NCBI RefSeq assembly: GCF_052116145.1
Contig: NZ_JBQKLQ010000006.1
Location: forward strand, 62,001 to 126,000
DNA: 64,000 nucleotides
DNA from: Fundicoccus sp052116145
Lineage (GTDB): Bacteria; Bacillota; Bacilli; Lactobacillales; Aerococcaceae
Direction: 5' to 3'
The notes beneath the pieces are model-generated. The model saw only the letters and a program-made list of their open reading frames with translations. It made no database searches and was not told where the DNA came from. Below are positions 7,765-16,277 of the stretch, one piece after another. The position numbers were made by a program, and so were the translations under genes. Position 1 is the stretch's first letter, and every line of letters begins with the position of its first letter.

Positions 7765-8805
7765 TCACTCCAATCGTTTAATTAACTCTTGCTTAAATTC
7801 ACTTGTCATCAATTGTCCACCTAAATCTCTCGTTCCACCAGTAGCCGCAATCGTCTCATAAGTAGCTGTCTCAATTTGATCGGCTAAAGCTATTTGCTGA
7901 AAACTCTGCCTTAACATCATACACACAGATAAGATCATCGACACCGGATTGGCAATATTTAAACCAGCTATGTCCGGAGCAGAACCGTGAATTGGTTCGT
8001 ATAAAGCTGGTCCATCAATACTTAGACTCGCACTTGCAAGCAGCCCCAGTGAACCTGTGATCACAGAAGCTTGATCACTTAGAATATCTCCGAACAAATT
8101 CTCAGTCACAATGACATCAAAAGTGGGAGCAGCCATCATCAATTTCATTGCTGCTGCATCAACATATATATGTTCCACTTCAACAGACGGGTATTCTTCT
8201 GAAACTTCCTGCACTATCTGTCGCCATAACTTACTATTTGCTAAGACGTTCGCCTTATCGACCGAGGTCAATTTTTGACGACGAGTGAGCGCCAATTCAA
8301 AAGCCAATCGAACAATTTGTTCAATTTGTTTTCTTGTATAATTCATCGTATCAATGGCCTCATCTGAATCATAATATTTCGGTTGTCCAAAATATAAACC
8401 ACCTATTAGTTCGCGAACAATCACAAAATCTGTTCCCCGCACTTTGTCTGCTTTTAATGGAGACTTTTCTTCCAAAAAAGTTTGCATTTTTGTTGGCCTC
8501 AAATTTGCATACAATTTAAGCGCTTGTCTCAAAGCTAATAATCCACTTTCTGGTGTTTCTTTAGCCCCTTCCCACCGAGGCCCACCGATCGCACCTAACA
8601 AAATAGCATCTGCTTGTTGACAAGCCATTAGAGTCTCTTGCGGTAACGGTATACCAACTTGCTCAATCGCAGCCCCGCCAAAAGGAAAAGAGACCACTTC
8701 GTAAGCAAACTTCCCCTTACTGGCGACGGCTAATATTTCTAAAGCACTGGTCATAATTTCTGGACCAATCCCATCACCTGCAAGGGCGACGATTCTTTTA
8801 GTCAT
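7765..8805 (-). CDS. leuB: 3-isopropylmalate dehydrogenase
   Basis: 346 residues. It oxidises and decarboxylates 3-isopropylmalate to 2-ketoisocaproate using NAD. VALAGDGIGPEIM opens the protein and ALLLGAIGGPRWE-like sequence follows near residue 75. VRELIGGLYFG near residue 130 and the metal-binding stretch VTENLFGDILSDQASVI near residue 235 are diagnostic, as is the nucleotide loop GSAPDIAGLNIANP. GGAG precedes the ATG. It sits 15 nt after leuA and 5 nt before the leuC ATG. Confidence 0.97.
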   Translation of the reverse strand: MTKRIVALAGDGIGPEIMTSALEILAVASKGKFAYEVVSFPFGGAAIEQVGIPLPQETLMACQQADAILLGAIGGPRWEGAKETPESGLLALRQALKLYANLRPTKMQTFLEEKSPLKADKVRGTDFVIVRELIGGLYFGQPKYYDSDEAIDTMNYTRKQIEQIVRLAFELALTRRQKLTSVDKANVLANSKLWRQIVQEVSEEYPSVEVEHIYVDAAAMKLMMAAPTFDVIVTENLFGDILSDQASVITGSLGLLASASLSIDGPALYEPIHGSAPDIAGLNIANPVSMILSVCMMLRQSFQQIALADQIETATYETIAATGGTRDLGGQLMTSEFKQELIKRLE

Positions 8806-8820
8806 ACAACACTCTCCTTT

Positions 8821-10326
8821 CTAATTGATTGCTTGTAAATAAGCTTTGGCAGAAGCAGTTAGTACATCAAAATCAATCCCTGTGCCGTAAGATAGATAAC
8901 CATTAGGCAATTGAATCGTCACATGCACTTGAGCTTGTGAGTCGTGTCCTTGTGTAATGGCATCAATCCGGTACTCATGCAAGATAATATTCAATTTCAG
9001 CATGCGATTGATGGTTTTATAAATCGCATCAACACTTCCCGCTCCTGTATCGGTATCTAACAGAATACGATTATCCTGCTGGCGATCTCGAACAGCAACT
9101 GTAGCGGCATGAAGCCCTTCTTCAATATATTGAACTTGAAGTCTCGCTAATTCATAATTTGCTTGGTCTTCAATTGTTGCGCCAGCAATAAGGGCATGTA
9201 AATCAGTTGTCGAAATGTTTTTCTTCTTATCTGCTAATTCTTTAAACTTCACAAAAAGTTCTTTCACCACTACTTTATCTGACATATCGTAGCCTAAACT
9301 CACCATACGATCGACAAAGGCATGTCTTCCGGATAACTTCCCTAAAGGCAGATCATTACTTGAAACCCCAACAAGTTGAGGGGTAATAATTTCATAAGTT
9401 TCAGGATTCTTCAATACACCATCTTGATGAATACCGGATTCGTGTGCGTAAGCATTAGCGCCAATAATCGCTTTATTGCGAGGAATAGGCATTCCAGATA
9501 AACGACTGACAAGATCACTTGTATTCTTAGTTTCATCCAGTTTGATCTGATTTTCAGCTTGATAGGCATCACGACGAATATGTAGGGCCACTGCAACTTC
9601 CTCTAAAGCGGTGTTTCCTGCACGCTCACCAATCCCATTAATTGTTCCTTCAACTCTTAGTGCACCTTGCTCGATCGCTGCAAGAGCATTGGCTGTCGCC
9701 ATTCCTAGATCATCATGACAATGAGAGGAAAAAATAACTTCATCAAAGGCCGATATATTCTCTTTCAAATACGCAAATAAAGCACCGTATTCCGTTGGGT
9801 TTGTATAACCAACCGTATCCGGAATATTAATTATCGTTGCGCCACATTTAATTGCCACTTCAATCACTTCAACAAGAAAATCCCATTCAGTCCGAGTAGC
9901 ATCCTCCGGCGAAAATTGAACTTGATCAAAATATTGCTTGGCATAAGTAATGTGTTTCTTAACTGACGCCAGAATTTCAGCTTTTGTCATGGATAATTTA
10001 CTTTCACGATGAATCGGACTTGTAGCAATAAAGACATGAATCTGCTTATGATTTGCCTCTTTTAATGCCTCACGAACACTATCAATGTCTTCAATAGAAC
10101 ACCTTGCTAAGCCGCCAACTGTAGCATGTTTTATCTGAGCAGCAATTTCTTGAACAGCTTCAAAATCTCCCTGGCTTGAGATAGGAAAGCCAGCTTCTAT
10201 AACATCAATACCCCATTTTTCTAATTGAAGTGCTATCTGAACTTTTTCTTTCGTATTAAAATTTACACCTGGTGTCTGCTCGCCATCTCTCAAGGTTGTA
10301 TCAAAAAATTGAATCTGCTTAACCAT
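8821..10326 (-). CDS. leuA: 2-isopropylmalate synthase
   Basis: 501 residues, catalysing the first committed step of leucine synthesis (acetyl-CoA plus 2-ketoisovalerate). The TIM-barrel signature QFFDTTLRDGEQTPGV is at the N-terminus; SSHCHDDLGMATANALAAIE near residue 200 supplies the metal ligands. GERAGNTALEEV follows. The C-terminal 130 residues (ILLDTDTGAGSVDAIYKTIN onward) are the LeuA allosteric domain that normally binds leucine, so feedback inhibition is likely. A GGAGG site precedes the ATG. The upstream neighbour is the YrdC-domain gene, 29 nt away. Confidence 0.97.
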   Translation of the reverse strand: MVKQIQFFDTTLRDGEQTPGVNFNTKEKVQIALQLEKWGIDVIEAGFPISSQGDFEAVQEIAAQIKHATVGGLARCSIEDIDSVREALKEANHKQIHVFIATSPIHRESKLSMTKAEILASVKKHITYAKQYFDQVQFSPEDATRTEWDFLVEVIEVAIKCGATIINIPDTVGYTNPTEYGALFAYLKENISAFDEVIFSSHCHDDLGMATANALAAIEQGALRVEGTINGIGERAGNTALEEVAVALHIRRDAYQAENQIKLDETKNTSDLVSRLSGMPIPRNKAIIGANAYAHESGIHQDGVLKNPETYEIITPQLVGVSSNDLPLGKLSGRHAFVDRMVSLGYDMSDKVVVKELFVKFKELADKKKNISTTDLHALIAGATIEDQANYELARLQVQYIEEGLHAATVAVRDRQQDNRILLDTDTGAGSVDAIYKTINRMLKLNIILHEYRIDAITQGHDSQAQVHVTIQLPNGYLSYGTGIDFDVLTASAKAYLQAIN

Positions 10327-10355
10327 CCTATTTCCTCCTCTAGTGCGTCACTGGA

Positions 10356-11135
10356 TCAATAATACTCTCCGTGGCGATAATTCCATGAATGATAACCTTC
10401 TGACAAATGAAACATAATGCGTTCTAAATCTAACCCTTTACGGATTAAGACAGGTGCTGGTTCAACAGAACGTTGATTACCTTGTTCAGGCACGAGTTGA
10501 CCGTGTGCATCGACAAAAGAAATCATCACTCCTTGTTCATAACGTGTGTCTACCGTTTTATCTGGCTGAATAGATTTGACGTAGTCATCTCCGTCAATAA
10601 TTAGATCTGCCTCATGTTCTATTTGTTCACCAATACCAGCTACCACACCTCGATTACCTCTTCCTGATGGATTGGCAGAACTTGCGAATAATAGTGACTG
10701 TTGATCTGTCCAAAGTTTAGCAGCGATTTGTTCTCCAGGTACACCGAATTTAATAACGAAACAACTAGTTCCGCGTGTATCTGACATCAACTCAGAGGAG
10801 CCATCGGCGGGTATATACTGTTTGCCTGAAGCTTTCCAAGGAAGTATACAACCTAATAACACGTCTTCCTCCCAGCACTTCTCATAAATCTTTTTTATTT
10901 CGGGAGTCATTTCCGCTAGCTCATCTAACTGTTCTAATGAGCCTACTAAAACGACACCAGGTTTGTTTCGTTTTCGATTTTTAGCAGAAAATTTCCTCTC
11001 CAAGCCCACTCTATCCATTGTTGCAATAATATAGCCTACCTTTGTAGGACAGACGATAGTTTTTCCACCACTTTTTAATAAGGTCACTGCTTCTTCTTGT
11101 AAATTACCTGACCACTTTATGTGTTTATTCTCCAT
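10356..11135 (-). CDS. YrdC/Sua5-domain protein leading the leu operon
   Basis: 259 residues with a Sua5-YciO-YrdC fold: TIVCPTKVGYIIATMD near residue 27, KNRKRNKPGVVLVGS near residue 53, and FASSANPSGRGNRG near residue 150 (the SANxSG motif). Canonical TsaC/Sua5 make threonylcarbamoyl-AMP for the tRNA t6A modification. Here the usual PTETVYGLG and KGRP motifs are altered, so the substrate may differ. It is the first gene after the leu attenuator and is probably co-transcribed with leuABCD. Whether it is the genome's only t6A enzyme or a paralogue cannot be told from the window. Confidence 0.7.
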   Translation of the reverse strand: MENKHIKWSGNLQEEAVTLLKSGGKTIVCPTKVGYIIATMDRVGLERKFSAKNRKRNKPGVVLVGSLEQLDELAEMTPEIKKIYEKCWEEDVLLGCILPWKASGKQYIPADGSSELMSDTRGTSCFVIKFGVPGEQIAAKLWTDQQSLLFASSANPSGRGNRGVVAGIGEQIEHEADLIIDGDDYVKSIQPDKTVDTRYEQGVMISFVDAHGQLVPEQGNQRSVEPAPVLIRKGLDLERIMFHLSEGYHSWNYRHGEYY

Positions 11136-11220
11136 TTGATTAACATCCTTCCTATTCTCAAATATTAAATTCCTTACTTAGATCATGTCACTCAGCAACC
11201 AACATTTTTTCAAACCATAC

Positions 11221-11257
11221 AAAAAACCCGACTCAGTGTTTTCACCTAAGTCGGGTT
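11221..11257 (-). terminator. leu operon attenuator terminator
   Basis: On the minus strand a 9-bp stem, AACCCGACT/AGTCGGGTT, is followed by six T's. It lies between the leader peptide and the first operon gene, so read-through would set operon expression. Confidence 0.8.
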
Positions 11258-11375
11258 GTTCAATAGTTTGATGAAAGTTCTCATCATGCTATAACAGTTT
11301 ATTATTACCCGCTTAAATGATTTAATCAGTTTGATTAAACTTATAAACGAGCAAGAAATTAAGCTCCTTAAAAGG

Positions 11376-11447
11376 CTAATCAAACTTGTCTAATAACGCG
11401 CTTAATAATAATAAATTTATGATTGAATCATAATTAGCTGTTTGCAT
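11376..11447 (-). CDS. Leucine-rich leader peptide of the leu operon, 23 aa
   Basis: ATG at 11447 has AAGGAGAGG upstream. The 23-residue frame contains four consecutive TTA leucine codons followed two codons later by two more, so 6 of 23 residues are Leu, and it stops at TAG (11376-11378). The sequence around the stop (AGTTTGATTA) can pair with a downstream TAATCAAACT. A terminator follows at 11221-11257. This is the classic arrangement of transcription attenuation by ribosome stalling at leucine codons when Leu-tRNA is scarce. Attenuation is inferred from this layout. Confidence 0.85.
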   Translation of the reverse strand: MQTANYDSIINLLLLSALLDKFD

Positions 11448-11481
11448 GTGATTCCTCTCCTTTAATAATTATTCTAATGCT

Positions 11482-11510
11482 ATATTAATGTTAATCCCCT
11501 CACTTGTCAA
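11482..11510 (-). promoter_or_regulatory. leu operon promoter
   Basis: A perfect TTGACA (11505-11510) and TAATAT (11482-11487) with a 17-bp spacer lie on the minus strand. The start site is expected near 11475, about 28 nt before the leader peptide ATG. Confidence 0.8.
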
Positions 11511-11784
11511 GTCGTTTTCTAATCTATCCTTAACTTTTGTCATTATAACCTAATTAAAAACCTTGGAATATTCTACTTTCTATTATAATGTACTTGAAAG
11601 ATTACTATCTTATGTTTTAGACTTAGCTAATAAATTCACTAATTTACTTTAATTACAATAAATAAGACATAAATTTATTATTACCACCTTAAGTTTTGAA
11701 TGGTTTCCTGTGCTTTCTAAGTCAACCTCTAATTAGAACATTATGATATAATAGTCGAAACGTGTGATTGAAAGGAATTTTACA

Positions 11785-11940
11785 ATGACTAAAACCCCAA
11801 GATCTTTAGTTCAAGAAATTAATTTCGATTTAAATGGCATTGAACAATTAAAGAACAAGGTGATTAACAAAAGTCTCAAGACGAGTGAGTTAATCCTTGA
11901 TTATCCAACTGTTTACATCGTAAATAATAATTTATTTTAA
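11785..11940 (+). pseudogene. Truncated N-terminus of a GIY-YIG/DUF2075 protein
   Basis: A TATAAT box (11747-11752), AAAGGAA and an ATG at 11785 start a 51-residue frame that ends LILDYPTVYIVNNN before two residues and a stop. The protein at 1-437 has YILDYPTVYIVND at the same point and continues into the GIY-YIG domain. This copy therefore holds only the first 50 residues; everything after is lost. The following 136 bp (11941-12076) contain no recognisable gene. Confidence 0.6.
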
Positions 11941-12076
11941 ATAATGGATTGAGTGGACATTGGACTAGGATTAGCGGATCTGCTCAAGGGCGGTCGATGA
12001 GTCGGGGGTGATAGTGTACTTTGGTAATTCTCTGCCATTGAATCGACTTTGTTGGCAGACTATCGTATTTCAGACC

Positions 12077-12868
12077 TTAATGAACCACACTTATCCAAGG
12101 GCGGTCGTTTTCCCAGCGGACTTTGACGTTTACCTTGAAGGTATTCGTTAGGTTCTCAGCGGTCAGGACTTGATTTTTAGGTCCACTGCTGACAACTTCC
12201 CCATCTCGGATCAATAGAATGTGCGTAATAGCTGGGGTGATTTCCTCGATATGGTGGGTGACGTAAATCAAGTGGCAGTCTTGCTTCACAATTGAATTCA
12301 TCTGCTGTAACAACTCTTCTCGCGCTAGGATATCTAGACCCGAGCAAGGCTCATCCAAAATCATCAGGCGCGGGCGGTTCATTAATGCCCGGCCTATTAA
12401 TACGCGACGCTTCTCTCCTTGGGATAAGGTGCTGAAAGCTTGCTCACTTAAATAACCAATTCGCAATTCCTCAAGAATCGCCTGAACCAAATGCCAGTCT
12501 GACTCAGTAATATCTTGCTTGTTATACAAGCCAACCGTTGAGAATTTCCCACTGAGGATAATATGCTTCACACGTTGCTTGTTAAATGTAGAGCCAAAGC
12601 GGTCCAAGGCTGAACTTACATAACCAATCTCTTCACGCAACTTAGGTAGGCTGGCCTCGCCAAACTTTGTATCCAGCACTTTAACAGCCCCGGAAGTGGG
12701 ATAGGAGTAGCCTGTAATAATATTCAATATCGATGTCTTGCCCGAGCCGTTCAAACCAAGGACTGCCCAGTGTTCTTCTTCCTGAACTTGCCAATTAACT
12801 CCTTTGAGTATTGACTGGCCTTGTCGTCGCCAAGTCACCTCTTCTAATTGTAATATTGTCTTCTTCAA
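12077..12868 (-). CDS. ABC transporter ATP-binding protein, YlmA type
   Basis: 263 residues from a TTG at 12868 preceded by AAAAGGAG; an ATG at 12892 sits before that site and lacks its own. Walker A is LGLNGSGKTS (near residue 40), the ABC signature is LSQGEKRRV, Walker B is LMILDEP, and the H-loop is VTHH. It resembles the stand-alone YlmA/ModF-like ATPases. No permease is nearby, so its transport partner is unknown. It lies downstream of ilvC but is separated by a terminator. Confidence 0.8.
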   Translation of the reverse strand: MKKTILQLEEVTWRRQGQSILKGVNWQVQEEEHWAVLGLNGSGKTSILNIITGYSYPTSGAVKVLDTKFGEASLPKLREEIGYVSSALDRFGSTFNKQRVKHIILSGKFSTVGLYNKQDITESDWHLVQAILEELRIGYLSEQAFSTLSQGEKRRVLIGRALMNRPRLMILDEPCSGLDILAREELLQQMNSIVKQDCHLIYVTHHIEEITPAITHILLIRDGEVVSSGPKNQVLTAENLTNTFKVNVKVRWENDRPWISVVH

Positions 12869-12918
12869 TCTGCCTCGACTCCTTTTAGTCATCGCTTTGT
12901 CTTGTTTCTATATACAAG

Positions 12919-12954
12919 AAAACCCAGTAACAGCATTGAGCTATTACCGAGTTT
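12919..12954 (-). terminator. Terminator of the ilvDBNC operon
   Basis: On the minus strand AAACTCGGTAATAGC pairs with GCTGTTACTGGGTTT (15 bp including three G-U pairs) and a short T run follows. It lies 20 nt past the ilvC stop. Confidence 0.7.
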
Positions 12955-12973
12955 CGACGTGTATCTGGAAATA

Positions 12974-13975
12974 TTAATCAACTAATGAATCTCCAATAAA
13001 TGGCATGAGGCCACGTAATTCTTTACCTACTGCTGTAATTGGATGTTCTTTCTCATGGCGTTTGATCGCGTTGAACTTCGGACGGTTAGTCTGGTTCTCT
13101 AAGATCCAGTTACGTGCGAATTCACCGTCTTGAATGTCTTTTAGGATACCCTTCATGGCTTCTTTAGTGTCCGATGTGACAACACGCGGACCACTTACGT
13201 AATCTCCCCATTCTGCTGTATCTGATATGGAGTAGCGCATGTTCTCTAAGCCACCTTCGTAAATTAAGTCTACGATTAATTTCAATTCGTGAAGCACTTC
13301 AAAGTAGGCAGACTCTGGTTGATAACCAGCTTCTGTTAAAACTTCGAATCCAGCTTTAATTAAGTGAGATACCCCACCACAAAGTACGGCTTGTTCACCG
13401 AATAAGTCCGTCTCGGTCTCTTCCTTGAAGGTTGTCTCTAAGATTCCAGCACGTCCTGCACCAACCCCTACCGCGTAAGCTAAGCCGATTTCCTTAGCAT
13501 GGCCGGTTGCATCTTGATGAACGCCCACTAAGGCTGGTACACCAGCACCTTCTTCGAAAGTTCGACGTACTAAGTGTCCCGGTCCCTTGGGTGCTACTAA
13601 GAACACATCCACATCTTCAGGTGCAACGATTTGGTTGTAGTGAATATTGAATCCGTGAGCGAAGACTAAGGCGTTGCCCGCTTCTAAGTTGTCTTTAATG
13701 CTATTATCGTATACTTCCGCCTGTCGTTCATCAGGTAATAGAACCATAATAACATCCGCTTCTTTTGTAGCTTCGGCGACAGATTTCACATCGAACCCAT
13801 CTTCTTTTGCGGCATCGAATGACTTACCTTCACGTAGACCTACTACTACTTTGAACCCGCTGTCTCGTAAGTTTTGTGAATGGGCATGTCCTTGCGATCC
13901 GTAACCAATGATGGCGATCGTCTTATCTTCTAGAATGGCTGTTGAAATATTTGTATCGTAAAGTACTTTTGTCAT
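12974..13975 (-). CDS. ilvC: Ketol-acid reductoisomerase
   Basis: 333 residues, class I length. It converts acetolactate or acetohydroxybutyrate to the dihydroxy acid with NADPH and Mg. The Rossmann motif IAIIGYGSQGHAHSQNLRDS is near residue 20, PKGPGHLVRRTFEEGAGVP near residue 130, and the Mg-binding ETFKEETETDLFGEQAVLCGG near residue 187. Last gene of ilvDBNC, with GGAG upstream of the ATG. Confidence 0.97.
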   Translation of the reverse strand: MTKVLYDTNISTAILEDKTIAIIGYGSQGHAHSQNLRDSGFKVVVGLREGKSFDAAKEDGFDVKSVAEATKEADVIMVLLPDERQAEVYDNSIKDNLEAGNALVFAHGFNIHYNQIVAPEDVDVFLVAPKGPGHLVRRTFEEGAGVPALVGVHQDATGHAKEIGLAYAVGVGAGRAGILETTFKEETETDLFGEQAVLCGGVSHLIKAGFEVLTEAGYQPESAYFEVLHELKLIVDLIYEGGLENMRYSISDTAEWGDYVSGPRVVTSDTKEAMKGILKDIQDGEFARNWILENQTNRPKFNAIKRHEKEHPITAVGKELRGLMPFIGDSLVD

Positions 13976-14013
13976 GTTAAAGGCTCCTTTTTTATGTGTG
14001 TGTTTTTAATAAA

Positions 14014-14502
14014 TTACTTACTACTTGTATCTCGGACAAAGGCAGTTAAGCCTGTTCGCGACACTTCAATAATGCCGAAAGGCTTGACTAAATTAATAAG
14101 GGCATCTACCTTAGAAAGTCCTCCAGTCACTTCAATCGTAATCGAATTACGGGCTACATCTAAGATACGTGTTCGGAATGGCTCAATCAGACTTTGAATT
14201 TCTGCTCGAGAAGACTTGCTAGTTTTGACTTTTATTAAGGCTAATTCTCTGGCGACAATATCTTGGTGGGTAATATCATTGACTTTTAAGACGTGAATTT
14301 GCTTGTTCAATTGCTTAATGAGTTGTTCAGCACTATTAGCTGAGTCCAAGTCAACGACAAAGGTCATCTTAGAGATCCCCTCTTTGGTTGTCTTGCCGAC
14401 CGTAATACTTTCGATGTTAAAGCTACGTCTGGCGAGTAAGCCAGTGATGCGATTCAATACCCCACTAGCATCTTCCACAGTGGCTGTGATAATGTGTCTC
14501 AT
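14014..14502 (-). CDS. ilvN: Acetolactate synthase small (regulatory) subunit
   Basis: 162 residues, matching IlvN/IlvH. An N-terminal ACT domain (ITATVEDASGVLNRITGLLARRSFNIES) binds branched-chain amino acids, normally valine, and the C-terminal domain begins around ELALIKVK. It sets feedback control of the IlvB catalytic subunit. Its ATG overlaps the ilvB stop by 4 nt (14499-14502), implying coupled translation. Confidence 0.95.
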   Translation of the reverse strand: MRHIITATVEDASGVLNRITGLLARRSFNIESITVGKTTKEGISKMTFVVDLDSANSAEQLIKQLNKQIHVLKVNDITHQDIVARELALIKVKTSKSSRAEIQSLIEPFRTRILDVARNSITIEVTGGLSKVDALINLVKPFGIIEVSRTGLTAFVRDTSSK

Positions 14503-16229
14503 ATTGGTTTCACCCCAGTCATCTCGCCGTTGCCTTTACCTGCTAGTACCATGGGGAATACTTTTTCTTTCATCGGTATCATGACCTCAACAACAACCGG
14601 TCCGTCATAAGCGAAGACCTCTTCCAAAGCCTCATCGACTATGGATTCTTGACTGATCTGCATCCCCTTAATTCCGTAACCGTCTGCAATCTTCACGAAG
14701 TCTGGATTCTTACCGTCATTGAATAAGGACTCCGAATAATGTTCGTCGTAAAGCAATTCTTGCCACTGCCGTACCATGCCTAAGGTCTCATTATTCAATA
14801 TAAAAATCTTAACCGGCAAATTGTATTGCTTAATGGTCGCCAGTTCTTGAATGGTCATCTGATAGCCACCATCTCCTACAAAGAGTGCGACCGTCTCATC
14901 TGGACGACCAATCTGAGCACCTATTGCCGCTGGCAAGCCGAACCCCATAGTTCCTAAACCGCCCGAACTGACAAAGCTTAATGGCTTATCTTGACAGTAA
15001 AATTGTGCTGCCCACATTTGGTGCTGACCTACATCGGTAATCACAATGGCTTGGTGATTAGTCTTTTGCGAGACTTTCTCAATGAACCATTGGGGTGAGA
15101 TGAGTTGGTCGTAATTGTAGTACCAGAAAGGATTATCTTCCTTCTTGGCTAGGCAATGGTCAATCCAATCGCTATAGTCTACCTGAACGGCATCCGCTTC
15201 AAGTAAAGCTTCTAGAGCCAACTTAGCGTCGCTGACGACGGGGATGTCGACTTTGATATTTTTGCCAATTTCAGCGGGGTCGATGTCAATATGCACCACT
15301 TTGGAATGGGGTGAAAACTCTGACAACTTGCCCGTCAGTCGGTCATCGAAGCGGGACCCGATATTAATTAAGAGATCAGCATTGATAATGGCTTGGTTGG
15401 AGGCGTAGCTACCGTGCATCCCTCCCATGCCGAGTGATAGTCTGTGCGAGCCTGGTAGGGCCCCAATGCCTTGCAAAGTATTCACAACCGGCATGGGATA
15501 GCGGTCGAGGAAAGTTAATAATTCTTCATTGGCCTTGGCAAAGTGCACACCCGCTCCAGCTAATAAGACGGGCTTTTCAGCCTGAAGTAAGGCTTCTAGC
15601 ACTCTTTCGATCTGCCCCGCATTCGGTTGAGTCGTTGGCTGGTAACCTGCTAAGTGGAAGTCGCCTGAACAATCCCCCTCCACTAAGGCTTCAGATATAT
15701 TTTTGGGAATATCTATTACCACTGGCCCTTTACGGCCACTTGAAGCGATATGGAAGGCCTCATTCATTATGCGCGGTATGTCTGCGACATTTTTTATTTG
15801 ATAATTGTGCTTTGAGATAGGGGTTGTTAGACCGATAACATCCGCTTCTTGGAAGGCATCCGTTCCAATCACTGCCGAGGAGACTTGCCCAGCGATGACG
15901 ACTAAGGGAAGTGAGTCTAACATGGCGTCAGCAATCCCTGTAAGTAGGTTCGTGATACCTGGTCCTGATGTCGCAAGAACCACTCCCGTCTTGCCCGTAA
16001 CGCGGGCATAGCCTTCCGCAGCATGAATTAAGCCTTGTTCGTGGCGGCAGAGATAATTTTTAAAGCTAGGATTCATCTCATAGAGTGAATCAAATATTGG
16101 TAAGACTGCGCCACCTGGATAGCCAAATATTACATCCACATCGTTGTCCATTAAACTTTGAATGAGTAAGTCTGCCCCAGTTCTTATTGTTTTTGTTTGA
16201 TTTGAGTGCTCATTTTTGTACGGTTCCAC
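14499..16229 (-). CDS. ilvB: Acetolactate synthase large (catalytic) subunit
   Basis: 576 residues, ThDP-dependent. FGYPGGAVLPIFDSLY near residue 40 and the catalytic Glu in RHEQGLIHAAEGYAR near residue 63 mark the Pyr domain. GDGGYQMTIQELAT near residue 460 is the ThDP-Mg motif (GDG...). It makes acetolactate from pyruvate, or acetohydroxybutyrate when 2-ketobutyrate from IlvA is supplied. The start is GTG at 16229, 9 nt after GGAGG; a nearby ATG is out of frame. Second gene of ilvDBNC. Confidence 0.97.
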   Translation of the reverse strand: MEPYKNEHSNQTKTIRTGADLLIQSLMDNDVDVIFGYPGGAVLPIFDSLYEMNPSFKNYLCRHEQGLIHAAEGYARVTGKTGVVLATSGPGITNLLTGIADAMLDSLPLVVIAGQVSSAVIGTDAFQEADVIGLTTPISKHNYQIKNVADIPRIMNEAFHIASSGRKGPVVIDIPKNISEALVEGDCSGDFHLAGYQPTTQPNAGQIERVLEALLQAEKPVLLAGAGVHFAKANEELLTFLDRYPMPVVNTLQGIGALPGSHRLSLGMGGMHGSYASNQAIINADLLINIGSRFDDRLTGKLSEFSPHSKVVHIDIDPAEIGKNIKVDIPVVSDAKLALEALLEADAVQVDYSDWIDHCLAKKEDNPFWYYNYDQLISPQWFIEKVSQKTNHQAIVITDVGQHQMWAAQFYCQDKPLSFVSSGGLGTMGFGLPAAIGAQIGRPDETVALFVGDGGYQMTIQELATIKQYNLPVKIFILNNETLGMVRQWQELLYDEHYSESLFNDGKNPDFVKIADGYGIKGMQISQESIVDEALEEVFAYDGPVVVEVMIPMKEKVFPMVLAGKGNGEMTGVKPI

Positions 16230-16277
16230 ACATCAACGCCTCCTTTTTTAATAATTTTTGTTCGATGGATCTCACCC

